Source: an uncultured Pseudoxanthomonas sp. (GTDB lineage: Bacteria; Pseudomonadota; Gammaproteobacteria; Xanthomonadales; Xanthomonadaceae). Taken from it: a DNA stretch of 64,000 nucleotides. Below, in pieces: positions 48,314 to 57,207 of the stretch (positions are counted from its first letter, which is position 1; each line of letters begins with the position of its first letter). The position numbers and the translations under genes were made by a program. The stretch is from contig CAMLGZ010000013.1 in NCBI GenBank assembly GCA_946479745.1, positions 1-64,000 on the forward strand. Reading direction: 5' to 3'. The notes under the pieces are model-generated. The model saw only the letters and a list, made by a program, of their open reading frames with translations, searched no databases and had not been told where the DNA came from.

Positions 48314-49216
48314 ATGAAGGAATTCAAGGGCAAGGTAGCGGTGATCACGGGCGCGGGTTCGGGTTTCGGCCGCGAGTTCGCGCGCATCGGCGCATCGCTG
48401 GGCATGAAGCTGGTGCTGGCTGATATCCAGGCCGACGCGCTGGAGGAAACGCGTGCCGAAGTGGAAGCGCAAGGCGCGGAAGTCTTGGCGCAAGTGGTGG
48501 ATGTTTCCAACGGCGCGCAGATCGAAGCACTTGCCGAAACCACCATGGCGACCTTCGGCGGCGTGCACCTGCTGTTCAACAACGCCGGCATCGGTGCTGC
48601 TGGCTTGATCTGGGAAAACACCGTGCGCGACTGGGAATGGGCGCTGGGCGTGAATCTGTGGGGTGTGATCCACGGCGTGCGCGCTTTCACTCCACTGATG
48701 CTGGCCGCCGCCAAGGCCGACCCCGGCTATCGGGGCCATATCGTCAACACCGCATCGATGGCGGGCTTGTTGAATCAGCCCAACCTGGGCGCCTACAACG
48801 TGTCCAAGCATGCGGTCGTGTCCTTGAGCGAAACGCTCTTCCACGACCTGTCCCTGGTGACCGATCAGGTGCATTGCTCGGTGCTGTGTCCTTATTTCGT
48901 GCCCACCGGTATCCATCAGTCGCGCCGCAACCGGCCGGCCGACTTGGCCAACCCGACCCCCGCCACCCGTTCGCAAATGATCGCCCAGGCCATGGTCAGC
49001 AAGGCGGTCATTTCAGGGAAACTTACCGCTGCCGATATCGCTCAGCGCACCTTCGATGCGATAAGGAGCGATTCTTTCTACATCGTCTCGCACCCGGATG
49101 CGCTGGAAGGCGTCCGCCAGCAGGCCGAGGACGTGGTGGCGTTGCGCAACCCGACCGATCCCTTCGCGCACAAGCCCGAGCTGCGCGCGCAACTGCAGGC
49201 CGCGCTGCGGGACTGA
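48314..49216 (+). CDS. Short-chain dehydrogenase/reductase, second of the pair
   Basis: A 300-residue SDR with TGAGSGFGREFA near 12, NNAGIGAAG near 88, the Ser in VNTASMAGLLNQ near 145 and YNVSKHAVV near 160. The C-terminus is longer than in classical SDRs (RSDSFYIVSHPDALEGVRQQAEDVV). GGGAGG lies before ATG 48314. Related genes beside acyl-CoA dehydrogenases act on 3-hydroxyacyl or alicyclic alcohols, but the substrate here is inferred only from context. Confidence 0.9.
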   Translation: MKEFKGKVAVITGAGSGFGREFARIGASLGMKLVLADIQADALEETRAEVEAQGAEVLAQVVDVSNGAQIEALAETTMATFGGVHLLFNNAGIGAAGLIWENTVRDWEWALGVNLWGVIHGVRAFTPLMLAAAKADPGYRGHIVNTASMAGLLNQPNLGAYNVSKHAVVSLSETLFHDLSLVTDQVHCSVLCPYFVPTGIHQSRRNRPADLANPTPATRSQMIAQAMVSKAVISGKLTAADIAQRTFDAIRSDSFYIVSHPDALEGVRQQAEDVVALRNPTDPFAHKPELRAQLQAALRD

Positions 49217-49365
49217 GCGGGCGGGCTTCCCGCAGGTCCAGGCCGTTTCGGCAATCCGCCTGAACGAAAACCGTCGCCGTCCGCATCCTTGTCGATTCCG
49301 GCATCGCTCATTCGATGCATTGGTATCCTGCCCAAAAATGGGCATCAACCGAGGAGAGGGTTTTC

Positions 49366-49725
49366 ATGAGCTACGTCGACGGATTCGTACTGGCGGTACC
49401 GACCAAGAACCTCGCCGCCTACCGCACTATGGCCCGTAAAGCGGGCAAGGTCTGGATGGAGCACGGCGCGCTTTCCTATATCGAATGCGTGGGCGACGAC
49501 GTGCCGCCCGGCAAGCTCACCTCGTTTCCGCTGGCGGTGAAGCTGAAGAAGGACGAGACCGTGGTGTTCTCATGGATCGTTTACAAATCGCGTTCGCAGC
49601 GGGACAAGACCAACAAGAAGGTCATGGCCGATCCGCGGCTCGCCAGCATGATGGATCCCAAAAAGCTGCCGTTCGACGGTAAGCGGATGATCTTCGGCGG
49701 CTTCAAGAGTCTGGTTGAGCTCTAA
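49366..49725 (+). CDS. DUF1428-family protein
   Basis: A 119-residue protein of the DUF1428 dimeric alpha/beta-barrel family: MSYVDGFVLAVPTKNLAAYRTMA at the start, MEHGALSYIECVGDDVP and FSWIVYKSRSQRDKTNKKVM, and the end FDGKRMIFGGFKSLVEL. Function unknown. GAGGAGAGGG lies before ATG 49366. It follows the second SDR after 149 bases and precedes gst, possibly in the same transcription unit. Confidence 0.9.
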   Translation: MSYVDGFVLAVPTKNLAAYRTMARKAGKVWMEHGALSYIECVGDDVPPGKLTSFPLAVKLKKDETVVFSWIVYKSRSQRDKTNKKVMADPRLASMMDPKKLPFDGKRMIFGGFKSLVEL

Positions 49726-49758
49726 GCGTCCGTTGCGGCCCGGCCAGGAGATAGATAC

Positions 49759-50406
49759 ATGTCATTAGTGTTCCATTACCACCCGCTTGCCTCGTTCTGC
49801 CACAAAGCACTGATTGCACTGTACGAGAACGAGGTGTCGTTCGTCCCTCAACTGGTGGATCTGGGAGATCCGACGCAACGCGCCGGGTTCCTTCGTGTGT
49901 GGCCGATCGGCAAGTTCCCGGTACTGCGAGATGAAGCCCGCGAGAAGACCATCCCCGAATCGAGCATCATCATCGAGTACTTGCAACAGCATTATCCCGG
50001 CAAGGTAAGGCTGATTCCCGAGCTCACCGACGACGCGCGCGAAACCAGGCTGCTGGATCGCTTTTTCGACCTGTACGTGCACGAGCCCATGCAGAAGATC
50101 GTGACCGACCGTCTGCGACCTGACGGAAGCAATGACCCGCATGGAGTGGAGCACGCGCGCAAAGTGATGCGCACGGCCTTCGATATGCTGGAAAAAGACA
50201 TGGCCCAGCGCAACTGGGCAGCGGGTGAAAGTTTCGGCCTGGCCGACTGCGCCGCCGCTCCAGCCCTGTTTTATGCCAACAAAGTGATGCCGATCGCTGA
50301 CCATCATCCGCATCTGGCCCGCTACCTGGACCGCTTGATGCAACGCCCGTCCTATGTCCGCGTATTGGCCGAAGCCCAGCCTTACTTCGCCATGTTCCCG
50401 AGCTGA
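49759..50406 (+). CDS. Glutathione S-transferase family protein
   Basis: A 215-residue GST. The N-terminal thioredoxin fold has FHYHPLASFCHKALIALYENEV (Ser/Cys at the glutathione thiol site), cis-Pro in IGKFPVL near 53 and ESSIIIEYL near 66. The C-terminal helices contain FGLADCAAAPALFY near 158, the GST N-capping motif. Soluble, substrate unknown. AGGAG ten bases before ATG. Confidence 0.9.
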   Translation: MSLVFHYHPLASFCHKALIALYENEVSFVPQLVDLGDPTQRAGFLRVWPIGKFPVLRDEAREKTIPESSIIIEYLQQHYPGKVRLIPELTDDARETRLLDRFFDLYVHEPMQKIVTDRLRPDGSNDPHGVEHARKVMRTAFDMLEKDMAQRNWAAGESFGLADCAAAPALFYANKVMPIADHHPHLARYLDRLMQRPSYVRVLAEAQPYFAMFPS

Positions 50407-50437
50407 CCAACCCTCCACATAAAGGAAAGATACGATC

Positions 50438-51028
50438 ATGAATAGAAAAATCCTGTTCTTCGCAATGCTGGTTGCCGCCTGTGGCCCGGCAATGGCGGCG
50501 CCTGTCAGTTACGACATCGATCCGATGCATACCTATCCCAGTTTCGAAGCCGACCACATGGGTATCTCGTTCTGGCGCGGAAAGTTCAACAAAACTACCG
50601 GCACGCTGGTCCTGGACAAGGAAGCCTCGACGGGCAGCGTGGACGTCAAGATCGACATCGCCAGCGTGGATTTCGGCCTCGATGCGATGAACCAGCAGGC
50701 CGTGTCGCCGGAATTCTTCGATAGCGCCAAGTACTCGCAAGCGACGTACAAGGGAAAGCTGGTTGACTTCGTGGACGGAGCGCCTACCCGCGTAGTGGGC
50801 GACCTGACCTTGCACGGAGTCACCCGGCCGGTAGAACTTAAGATCAACCGCTTCAAGTGCATCCCGCACCCCATGTTCAAACGCGAACTCTGCGGCGCCG
50901 ATGCGTCGGCTGTGTTCAAGCGCGATGAGTTCGGACTCACCGCCGGCAAGGAATACGGTTTCAGCATGGATGTGAACTTGCGTATCCAGATGGAAGCGGT
51001 AGTGCCGGAGAAGGCTTCGAAGCCCTGA
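50438..51028 (+). CDS. YceI-family periplasmic protein
   Basis: A 196-residue protein with a Sec signal (cleavage after AMA near 21). Its YceI lipocalin-like body has YDIDPMHTYPSFEADHMG near 25, FDSAKYSQATYKG near 92 and DLTLHGVTRPVELKI near 124. YceI proteins bind polyisoprenoids and respond to alkaline or osmotic stress. A Cys pair (CIPHP and ELCG) may form a disulfide. 31 bases after gst. Confidence 0.93.
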   Translation: MNRKILFFAMLVAACGPAMAAPVSYDIDPMHTYPSFEADHMGISFWRGKFNKTTGTLVLDKEASTGSVDVKIDIASVDFGLDAMNQQAVSPEFFDSAKYSQATYKGKLVDFVDGAPTRVVGDLTLHGVTRPVELKINRFKCIPHPMFKRELCGADASAVFKRDEFGLTAGKEYGFSMDVNLRIQMEAVVPEKASKP

Positions 51029-51047
51029 CGGTCTGTTCGATGCGAAA

Positions 51048-51077
51048 GCTGACTGTCGGACGAGTCCGGCAGTTAGC
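51048..51077. terminator. Stem-loop between convergent yceI and sigma factor genes
   Basis: GCTGACTGTCGGA (51048-51060) pairs with TCCGGCAGTTAGC (51065-51077), 13 pairs including two G.U, around CGAG. No T run; placement between convergent genes suggests a terminator role. Confidence 0.5.
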
Positions 51078-51185
51078 GTGGATCAGTTGCTGGGCTCCAC
51101 CACGGAAGCGATGCCAAACTGCCAGCAGGCATAGGGAGTAATGCCGCTGTGGCTTTGCTTTTGTTTCCGCCGATCGCAACGGCAC

Positions 51186-52478
51186 TTATTGTTTCATTTG
51201 CGACGCAGGCGCCATGTCCAACGCGGAAACGCGCGCGCGCTCGGTCAGGAATTCCTGTTCGCGGCTGTTGCGGGTCATTGCGGCCGCACGGATGAACTCT
51301 GCATGCGCCTCTTGATGACGCCCCAGTTTGGCCAGCAGGTCGCCGCGCACGCTCGGCAACAGGTGGTACTGGGCAAGGGCAGGCTCCGGCATCAGCGCAT
51401 CGACCAGTTCCAGTCCCGCAGCGGGTCCGAAAGCCATTGATACGGCCACGGCGCGATTGAGCTCCACCACGGGGGAAGGCATCAGCTGCGAAAGAGCGTC
51501 GTAGAGCGCCACGATGGTTTTCCAGTCGGTCTGTTCGGCCGTCGTCGCCTGGGCATGGCAGGCCGCAATCGCCGCCTGCAATGAGTAGGGTCCCAACGCG
51601 CCGCGTAGTCTGCGGGCACGCGCCAGCGCGGCGAAGCCCCGTTGTATCAACAAGCGGTCCCACCGCGAACGATCCTGATCCAGCAACAGCACCGGCGAGC
51701 CGTCCGGGCCCGTACGCGCCCGCGTCCGCGAAGTCTGGATTTCCATCAATGCAACCAGCCCATGTACCTCAGGTTCTTCCGGCGCCAGCTCGGCGACGAT
51801 GCGGCCCAGCCGCAAAGCTTCCTCGCATAAGGCGGGCCGCATCAGGTCATCGCCGGCGGTCGCGGAATAGCCTTCGTTGAAAATCAGATAGATCACGCTA
51901 AGCACCGAAGACAGGCGTTCGCCCAACTCGTCCGCGCGCGGCACTTCGAAAGGGACCTGCGCCTCGGCCAGGGTGCGTTTGGCGCGCACTATGCGCTGCG
52001 CCACGGTGGATTCGGTTACCAGGTAGGCCCGCGCGATTTCATCGGTGGTCAATCCGCCGAGCATGCGTAAAGTCAAAGCCACCCGCGCCTCCATCGAAAG
52101 CACGGGGTGGCAGGCAGTGAACACCAGCCTCAACAGATCGTCGCCTATGTCGTCGTCCATATTGGCTTCGAATTCCGCAGTGGCGTCTTCCCAATCGCGT
52201 TCGAGCTCATGGCCGAGTTCCTCGTGCTTGCGCTGTTGCAGCTTGATCCGGCGCAGGCGGTCTATGGCGCGATGTTTGGCGGTAGCCATCAGCCACGCGC
52301 CCGGATTATCGGGCACTCCGGATTCGGGCCACTTCTCCAAGGCGATGACCAGCGCATCCTGCGCGAGTTCTTCGGCCAGGCCAACATCGCGCAGCATGCG
52401 CGCCAGGCCGGCGATGAGCCGTGCCGACTCGATTCGCCAGACAGCATCGATCGCGCGGTGTGTGTCTGAAGTCGTCAT
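51186..52478 (-). CDS. ECF42-type RNA polymerase sigma factor with C-terminal TPR-like extension
   Basis: A 430-residue sigma factor. Region 2 (LARMLRDVGLAEELAQDALVIALEKWPE near 25; NPGAWLMATAKHRAIDRLR near 58) and region 4 (ARVALTLRMLGGLTTDEIARAYLVTESTVAQRIVRAKRTL) are followed by a long helical extension of the ECF42/DUF6596 class. In that group the extension is needed for activity, no anti-sigma factor is linked, and the gene neighbours a DGPF protein, exactly as here (75 bases upstream). Confidence 0.9.
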   Translation of the reverse strand: MTTSDTHRAIDAVWRIESARLIAGLARMLRDVGLAEELAQDALVIALEKWPESGVPDNPGAWLMATAKHRAIDRLRRIKLQQRKHEELGHELERDWEDATAEFEANMDDDIGDDLLRLVFTACHPVLSMEARVALTLRMLGGLTTDEIARAYLVTESTVAQRIVRAKRTLAEAQVPFEVPRADELGERLSSVLSVIYLIFNEGYSATAGDDLMRPALCEEALRLGRIVAELAPEEPEVHGLVALMEIQTSRTRARTGPDGSPVLLLDQDRSRWDRLLIQRGFAALARARRLRGALGPYSLQAAIAACHAQATTAEQTDWKTIVALYDALSQLMPSPVVELNRAVAVSMAFGPAAGLELVDALMPEPALAQYHLLPSVRGDLLAKLGRHQEAHAEFIRAAAMTRNSREQEFLTERARVSALDMAPASQMKQ

Positions 52479-52553
52479 AGTTGGCGATCAGACCATTGCC
52501 GCTGCCTTCATGCAAGTTGCGGTGCAGCTTGTTCATGCCGTTCCCAGATTCCA

Positions 52554-52979
52554 CTATTGCCTCGTCGCGGTCCCTGCCCGCAGCCGCTGCTCCTGCGCCC
52601 GTAACTCCGGTGTGAATTCAACGCCGAAATCCTCCGGCTCGAACACCTGGCGGATCTCGATTTCAGATTCGCCCGGCATAGGGTTGGGGCAGCGTTTCAT
52701 CCATTCGATCGCTTCTTCCCTGGATTTCACCTGCAGCAGCCAGAATCCCGCGATCAGCTCGCCGGTTTGGGCGAACGGTCCGTCGATGACTGTGCGCTTG
52801 CTGCCGGAAAAACGTACGCGCGCGCCTTTCGAGCTGGGCTGCAGTCCTTCGCCTGCCAGTAGTACGCCCGCCTTGATCAACTGCTCATTGAACTTGCCCA
52901 TGTCGGCCAGCAGTTGTTCGCTGGGCATCACGCCGGCTTCGGAGTCCTTGCTGGCTTTGACCATCACCATGAATCGCAT
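52554..52979 (-). CDS. YCII/DGPF-domain protein, partner of the ECF42 sigma factor
   Basis: A 141-residue protein with the motif VIDGPFAQTGELIAGFWLLQVKS near 62 that names the DGPF family; the fold is YCII-like. Homologues are typical members of ECF42 regulons, sometimes several in a row; here a single copy. ATG 52979 has GGAG eight bases upstream. Function unknown; a catalytic His/Asp pair of true YciI was not found. Confidence 0.9.
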   Translation of the reverse strand: MRFMVMVKASKDSEAGVMPSEQLLADMGKFNEQLIKAGVLLAGEGLQPSSKGARVRFSGSKRTVIDGPFAQTGELIAGFWLLQVKSREEAIEWMKRCPNPMPGESEIEIRQVFEPEDFGVEFTPELRAQEQRLRAGTATRQ

Positions 52980-53203
52980 CGTCGTTTCTCCTGTCCAGGA
53001 TGGGTTGCCGGGCCGGTTCTCGTCGTTCCGGACCTTCCATATCCATGACGAATCAAGAGCTGGAGAATCGACAATCCGCGGAGGCAATCCCGATATCCGG
53101 TGACTGGAAAGGGCGGGGCTGACCCGTCCCTAACGCGCATGTGTTTACCATGCGGCGGCGACAATCAAGCCAATCCTGTCGGTCCTGTCCGGAGTACTTC
53201 CCC

Positions 53204-53701
53204 ATGCCAGAGGTTCCATCCCCCATGCCAGCCATCGGCGAGCCGGCGCCCGATTTCACCCTGCATTCCACGCCGGATCAAACCGTGTCGCTTTCCCAGT
53301 TGCGCGGCCATCCGGTGGTGCTGGCCTTCTATCCCGCGGACTGGAGTCCGGTCTGCGGCGACCAGATGTCGCTGTACAACGAACTGTTGTCCGAATTCCG
53401 GCGTTTCCACGCGGCGGTCATCGGTATCTCGGTCGACGGCGCATGGTGCCATGCCGCCTTTGCGCTGGATCGCAAACTGCATTTCCCCTTGTTGTCGGAC
53501 TTCGAGCCCAAGGGCGAGGTTTCGCGGTTGTACGGGGTGTACCAGTTGCCGGAAGGCATCAGCGAACGCGCGTTGTTCGTTATCGATGCCGAGGGCATCA
53601 TCCGCTGGAGCTACGTATCGCCCAGCGGAATCAACCCGGGCGCCGACGGCATTCTGGAGGCGCTGGAGAAACTGCCCAGCTCCGCGGGAGCCGGAGCATG
53701 A
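53204..53701 (+). CDS. Peroxiredoxin (AhpC/TSA family)
   Basis: A 165-residue peroxiredoxin. The active-site segment FYPADWSPVCGDQ near 45 holds the peroxidatic Cys52, with Ser in place of the usual Thr two before it. A second Cys lies in GAWCHAAF near 87, as in the AhpE/Prx5-like group. It reduces peroxides by an unknown donor. It overlaps the next gene, a CPYC thioredoxin-fold protein, by ATGA, so that protein is the likely reductant or partner. GGAG upstream supports ATG 53204. Confidence 0.92.
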   Translation: MPEVPSPMPAIGEPAPDFTLHSTPDQTVSLSQLRGHPVVLAFYPADWSPVCGDQMSLYNELLSEFRRFHAAVIGISVDGAWCHAAFALDRKLHFPLLSDFEPKGEVSRLYGVYQLPEGISERALFVIDAEGIIRWSYVSPSGINPGADGILEALEKLPSSAGAGA

Positions 53702-54234
53702 GCCTTCTGAAACCCGACGTAGGGCCAGCCGACCATGCCCAGGGTCCGCGGGATGCGCCGTTGATGCTGGTGGAATACGGCGACTTCCAATGCCCGTATT
53801 GCGGCGAGCAATATCCGCAGATCAAGGCGGTCCAGGAGGCCATGGGCGATGAACTCTGCTTCGTGTTCCGCCATTTTCCCCTGGCCGAGGCGCACCCCCA
53901 TGCCGAGCACGCTGCCGAGCTGACCGAAGCTGCGGATACCGTGGGTAAATTCTGGGAAATGCACGACCGGCTTTACGAGCATCAATCGGCACTGGACGAC
54001 CGCAGCCTGGCCGGGCATGCCCGGGCGCTGGGCTTGGACGACGCCCTGTTCCAAACCGTGTTGGACGAAGAATACGAAGGCCGTGTGCGCCACGATTTTC
54101 TGACCGGGGTCCGCAGCGGCGTCAACGGCACGCCAAGCTTGTTCATCAATGGAGAGCGTTATGACGGGCCGCGCGATGCCGACAGTCTGATCGAGCTGCT
54201 GAAGGCGATGCGCGAGCTGCAGTTGCAGGGCTGA
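53698..54234 (+). CDS. DsbA-like thioredoxin-fold protein without signal peptide
   Basis: A 178-residue protein: CPYC at about 32-35 in EYGDFQCPYCGEQYP, the helical insertion (AAELTEAADTVGKFWEMHDRLYEHQ), and the cis-Pro loop GVNGTPSLFING near 142. This is the DsbA/FrnE-like fold, but there is no export signal, so it should act in the cytosol. Coupling to the peroxiredoxin gene suggests a redox relay. Thioredoxin_4 family members of this size are often of unknown substrate. Confidence 0.88.
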   Translation: MSLLKPDVGPADHAQGPRDAPLMLVEYGDFQCPYCGEQYPQIKAVQEAMGDELCFVFRHFPLAEAHPHAEHAAELTEAADTVGKFWEMHDRLYEHQSALDDRSLAGHARALGLDDALFQTVLDEEYEGRVRHDFLTGVRSGVNGTPSLFINGERYDGPRDADSLIELLKAMRELQLQG

Positions 54235-54626
54235 GGTAGCTCACTGAACTCACTCCGTGTAAGCGGGTGCGTCTCTAAAGAAGTGCCCCTGAAGCCCATC
54301 CGAACGATGGAGCAGGCGCGCTGGTTGCCGGGCGGCGCGTGCCCGCATGAATAAGCCGAATAGAATGGACCCGGGACAGCGGCTTGTCCTGGATTCGGGT
54401 CAGCGATGAGACAAATCCATGTGCAAATTGGGCCCGGCAATTGTCAGCAAAGTCATTTCAATGTCATGTAATGTCCTGAAAAGTAGGTAATCTGGACAAA
54501 GATATTATTGCTATCCCGATTTGACTGGGCTTGGCTACGCTGCAGTATGGTGGGTGTAACTTTCCAATTGGCTTCCAATGCCACATGATCGGTGAATTGA
54601 ATCGATCCAATTGATGGGACAAGTGA
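54235..54626. other. 392-bp region upstream of the kinase gene with palindromic sites
   Basis: No gene seen. GGACA-N6-TGTCC inside a longer GACCCG/CGGGTC pair (54367-54401) can form a hairpin. CCAATTGG (54564-54571) and ATTGG-CTT-CCAAT (54567-54579) precede the LacI-like site at 54595. TTGACT at 54521 could be a -35, but the -10 (TATGGT) is 19 bases away. Confidence 0.5.
54595..54612. promoter_or_regulatory. LacI-type operator candidate before the kinase gene
   Basis: AATTGAATCGATCCAATT is an 18-bp palindrome (8 of 9 pairs) with central CG, the usual LacI-family form, 14 bases before the GTG start. Confidence 0.5.
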
Positions 54627-55670
54627 GTGAACGCAGCGGTGTCGTATCCGGTCAATCTTGAAGCACCCCAAACGCTTTCGTCCCACAGTGGGCATTCGCT
54701 GGACCCTTTGATCGTCGCCGATGTGGGCGGCACCTACGCAAGGGTGGCCCTGGTCCATGTCGCGCGGGGCCGGGCGCCGGAAATTCTGGCTTTCCAACGG
54801 CACGTCTGTGCCGAGCATCCGAGTCTGGCCGCGATCCTGCGCGATTTCGCCGATCGCCAGGGGACTTCCAGGCAGCCGCGGCGCGCGGTCGTTGCCATCG
54901 CCGGATTGCTGGATGGCGATACGCTGGTGAATTCCAATCTTCCTTGGCCGGTGTCGCTGGAAAGCACGCGCCTGACGGCCGGGTTGGGCGAGTTGATCCT
55001 CATCAACGATTTCGAGGCGGTGGCCCATGCGATGCCCTATCTCGACCCAGGCAAGCTGTCGGCCTTGAGCGGCGACGCGGAGCATTCCTTTCAATGGCCC
55101 GCACTCGTGCTGGGACCGGGGACGGGCTTGGGCGCTGCACTGCGGTTCGAAGGCGGCGCGCGGCCCGTGCTGGCCAGCGAAGTAGGGCACTCGGCGTTGT
55201 CGGCAGGCACTCCGCTGGAGCTGGAAATTCTGCGCCTGCTGATGGCGCGCTGGCCGCACGTGGACAACGAGCGCGTGCTGTCCGGCAGCGGACTGATGAA
55301 CCTGTACCCATGCTTGTGCGAACTCCGCGGCGTCGCGCCGCGCTGGAGCACGACCGAACAACTGATCGCCGCCGCGCAGACGGGCGAGGACGCGCTGGCG
55401 GTGGAATGCATGGAAGTATTCTGCGGATGGCTGGGCAGCCTGGCGGGCGATCTGGCGATCGCCTTCGGTGCGAAATCCGTTTATCTGGCAGGCGGCATTT
55501 CCGGCCATATCGACAACTTCCTGCGTAGCGGCGCCTTCCAGGCCCGCTACGTCAACAAGGGCGTGTTGTCGGAGGTCTTGCGGCACACGCCGGTCTGGCG
55601 CGTGGATCATGGCCAACTGGGGGTGATCGGCGCGGCGGCGTGGTATGCCGAACATCAGGCCCTGGCCTGA
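54627..55670 (+). CDS. Glucokinase-family sugar kinase (glucokinase or GlcNAc kinase)
   Basis: A 347-residue kinase of the bacterial Glk (Pfam Glucokinase) family: ADVGGTYARVALV near 31 (phosphate 1), LINDFEAVAHAM near 124 (catalytic Asp), LGPGTGLGAAL near 160 (phosphate 2), ASEVGHSAL near 183 and YLAGGISGHI near 289 (adenosine motif). Xanthomonads use Glk-family members as GlcNAc kinases as well as glucokinases. The next gene frees GlcNAc from GlcNAc-Asn, so GlcNAc phosphorylation is plausible. GTG start. Confidence 0.85.
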   Translation: MNAAVSYPVNLEAPQTLSSHSGHSLDPLIVADVGGTYARVALVHVARGRAPEILAFQRHVCAEHPSLAAILRDFADRQGTSRQPRRAVVAIAGLLDGDTLVNSNLPWPVSLESTRLTAGLGELILINDFEAVAHAMPYLDPGKLSALSGDAEHSFQWPALVLGPGTGLGAALRFEGGARPVLASEVGHSALSAGTPLELEILRLLMARWPHVDNERVLSGSGLMNLYPCLCELRGVAPRWSTTEQLIAAAQTGEDALAVECMEVFCGWLGSLAGDLAIAFGAKSVYLAGGISGHIDNFLRSGAFQARYVNKGVLSEVLRHTPVWRVDHGQLGVIGAAAWYAEHQALA

Positions 55671-55742
55671 CATCACGCCGTGAAGACACACGGATGAGAG
55701 TATTGCGAGGGCGTGCCATCGTTCATCGGGGAGAATGACGGA

Positions 55743-56750
55743 ATGACTGATCGCAGACGATTTATACAGGCGGGAATATTGGCCGCCGGCGCATTGACGG
55801 TACCCGGCATGCGCGCGCAATCGAACAGCACTTCCGCCGGTGCGCGCGTCGTGGCCACCTGGGATTTCGGCGTGCAGGCCAATTCGGCGGCCTGGCGCGT
55901 CCTGGAAACCGGCGGTGGCGCGCTGGATGCCGTCGAAGTGGGCGCACGTTGGGCCGAAAGCGAACTGTGCAATCCCACCGTGGGTCATTGCGGCAGACCG
56001 GACCGGGATGGCGTGTTGACCTTGGATGCCAGCATCATGGATGGCGATGGCCGTTGCGGTTCGGTGGCTGCCCTGCAGGACATCGCCCATCCCATCTCGG
56101 TTGCGCGCCGGGTAATGGAAAAGACTCCGCACGTGATGCTGGTGGGCGAGGGAGCGCAGCAGTTCGCGGTGCAGCAGGGCTTCGCCAAACAGCGTCTGCT
56201 GACGCCCGCTGCCGAGCAGGCCTGGCGCGACTGGCTGAAAACCGCCGAATACAAGCCCGAAATCAATGCCGAGCGACGCAGCCAGCCCGGTAACAAGGAC
56301 AACCACGACACCCTGGGCATGCTGGCTATCGACGCGCAGGGCAAGCTTGCGGGTGCCTGCACTACCAGCGGCATGGCCTGGAAAATGCACGGCCGGGTCG
56401 GGGACAGCCCCATCATCGGTGCGGGCCTGTACGTCGACAACGAGGTCGGCGCGGCCACGGCGTCGGGCGTGGGCGAAGAAATGATCCGCAATGCCGCCAG
56501 TTTCCTGGTGGTGGAGTTGATGCGGCAAGGACGGACGCCCGCAGACGCCTGCCGGGAGGCCATCGACCGGGTCGTGCACAAAAGGCCCGAAGCCAGCAAG
56601 ACCTTGCAGGTCTGTTTCCTGGCGCTCAACAAGCATGGTGAGGTCGGTGCGTTCGCGTTGCACAAAGGCTTCGTCTATGCGGTCTGCGATGCGGACAAGC
56701 GCGAAGATCTGCGCGAGTCGGCTTCGGTCTACGCCACCAAGCAGCTGTGA
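55743..56750 (+). CDS. N4-(beta-N-acetylglucosaminyl)-L-asparaginase (glycosylasparaginase)
   Basis: A 335-residue Ntn-hydrolase that splits the GlcNAc-Asn bond, the last step in N-glycoprotein breakdown. A Tat-type signal (DRRRFIQAGILAAGALTVPG) suggests periplasmic export. Self-cleavage should occur at HDTLGM, freeing Thr190 as nucleophile. Supporting motifs: WDFGVQANSAAWRVLE near 35, PTVGHCGRPDRDG near 78, MAWKMHGRVGDSPIIGAGLYVDNEVGAATASGVGEE near 214. ATG 55743 is used because it starts the Tat n-region; GTG 55713 is longer. It sits 72 bases after the kinase. Confidence 0.9.
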   Translation: MTDRRRFIQAGILAAGALTVPGMRAQSNSTSAGARVVATWDFGVQANSAAWRVLETGGGALDAVEVGARWAESELCNPTVGHCGRPDRDGVLTLDASIMDGDGRCGSVAALQDIAHPISVARRVMEKTPHVMLVGEGAQQFAVQQGFAKQRLLTPAAEQAWRDWLKTAEYKPEINAERRSQPGNKDNHDTLGMLAIDAQGKLAGACTTSGMAWKMHGRVGDSPIIGAGLYVDNEVGAATASGVGEEMIRNAASFLVVELMRQGRTPADACREAIDRVVHKRPEASKTLQVCFLALNKHGEVGAFALHKGFVYAVCDADKREDLRESASVYATKQL

Positions 56751-57128
56751 ATTCGATTGTGGCGGCATCGATCGGCTGCGGATACCCGTTCTGAATCATC
56801 CCCGTTTTCTTCCGCCTTGGCGGCCCAGGCTGTGATGGATGCATCGAGCCCCATGAAAAGTAGGGACCGAACTTCCGCGCATTCGTTTTCACAACCTGTT
56901 CCCACGGGGCCTGTCGCGGCATGGGTCCGCCCACTGCGCCAACGTTGTTCGCTTGATCGACTGACTGATTAGTGCCGCTGAACTTGCGGATGTTTTTTGG
57001 TGGCACGGGCTTTAGTTTTGCGCAGCTCTGTCGAGACTCACAGTAAGAAGTTTGTTTGTTAGCCATATCACAGTAATCAAGTACCTGATTTCAGTGATGA
57101 ATTTTCGCTGAGAATAATCACATTAACT

Positions 57129-57161
57129 AAAACAGCGCAGCGGAATGCAGCGCTGTTTTTT
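57129..57161 (+). terminator. Intrinsic terminator upstream of the TonB receptor gene
   Basis: AAAACAGCGC (57129-57138) pairs with GCGCTGTTTT (57150-57159), followed by more T. It either ends the kinase/asparaginase transcript or acts as an attenuator in the receptor leader; it lies 143 bases before the start. Confidence 0.85.
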
Positions 57162-57207
57162 GTCGTGCTAAGTTTTTTATCGATCCAGGGGGATAGGTCT
57201 ATTTTAG

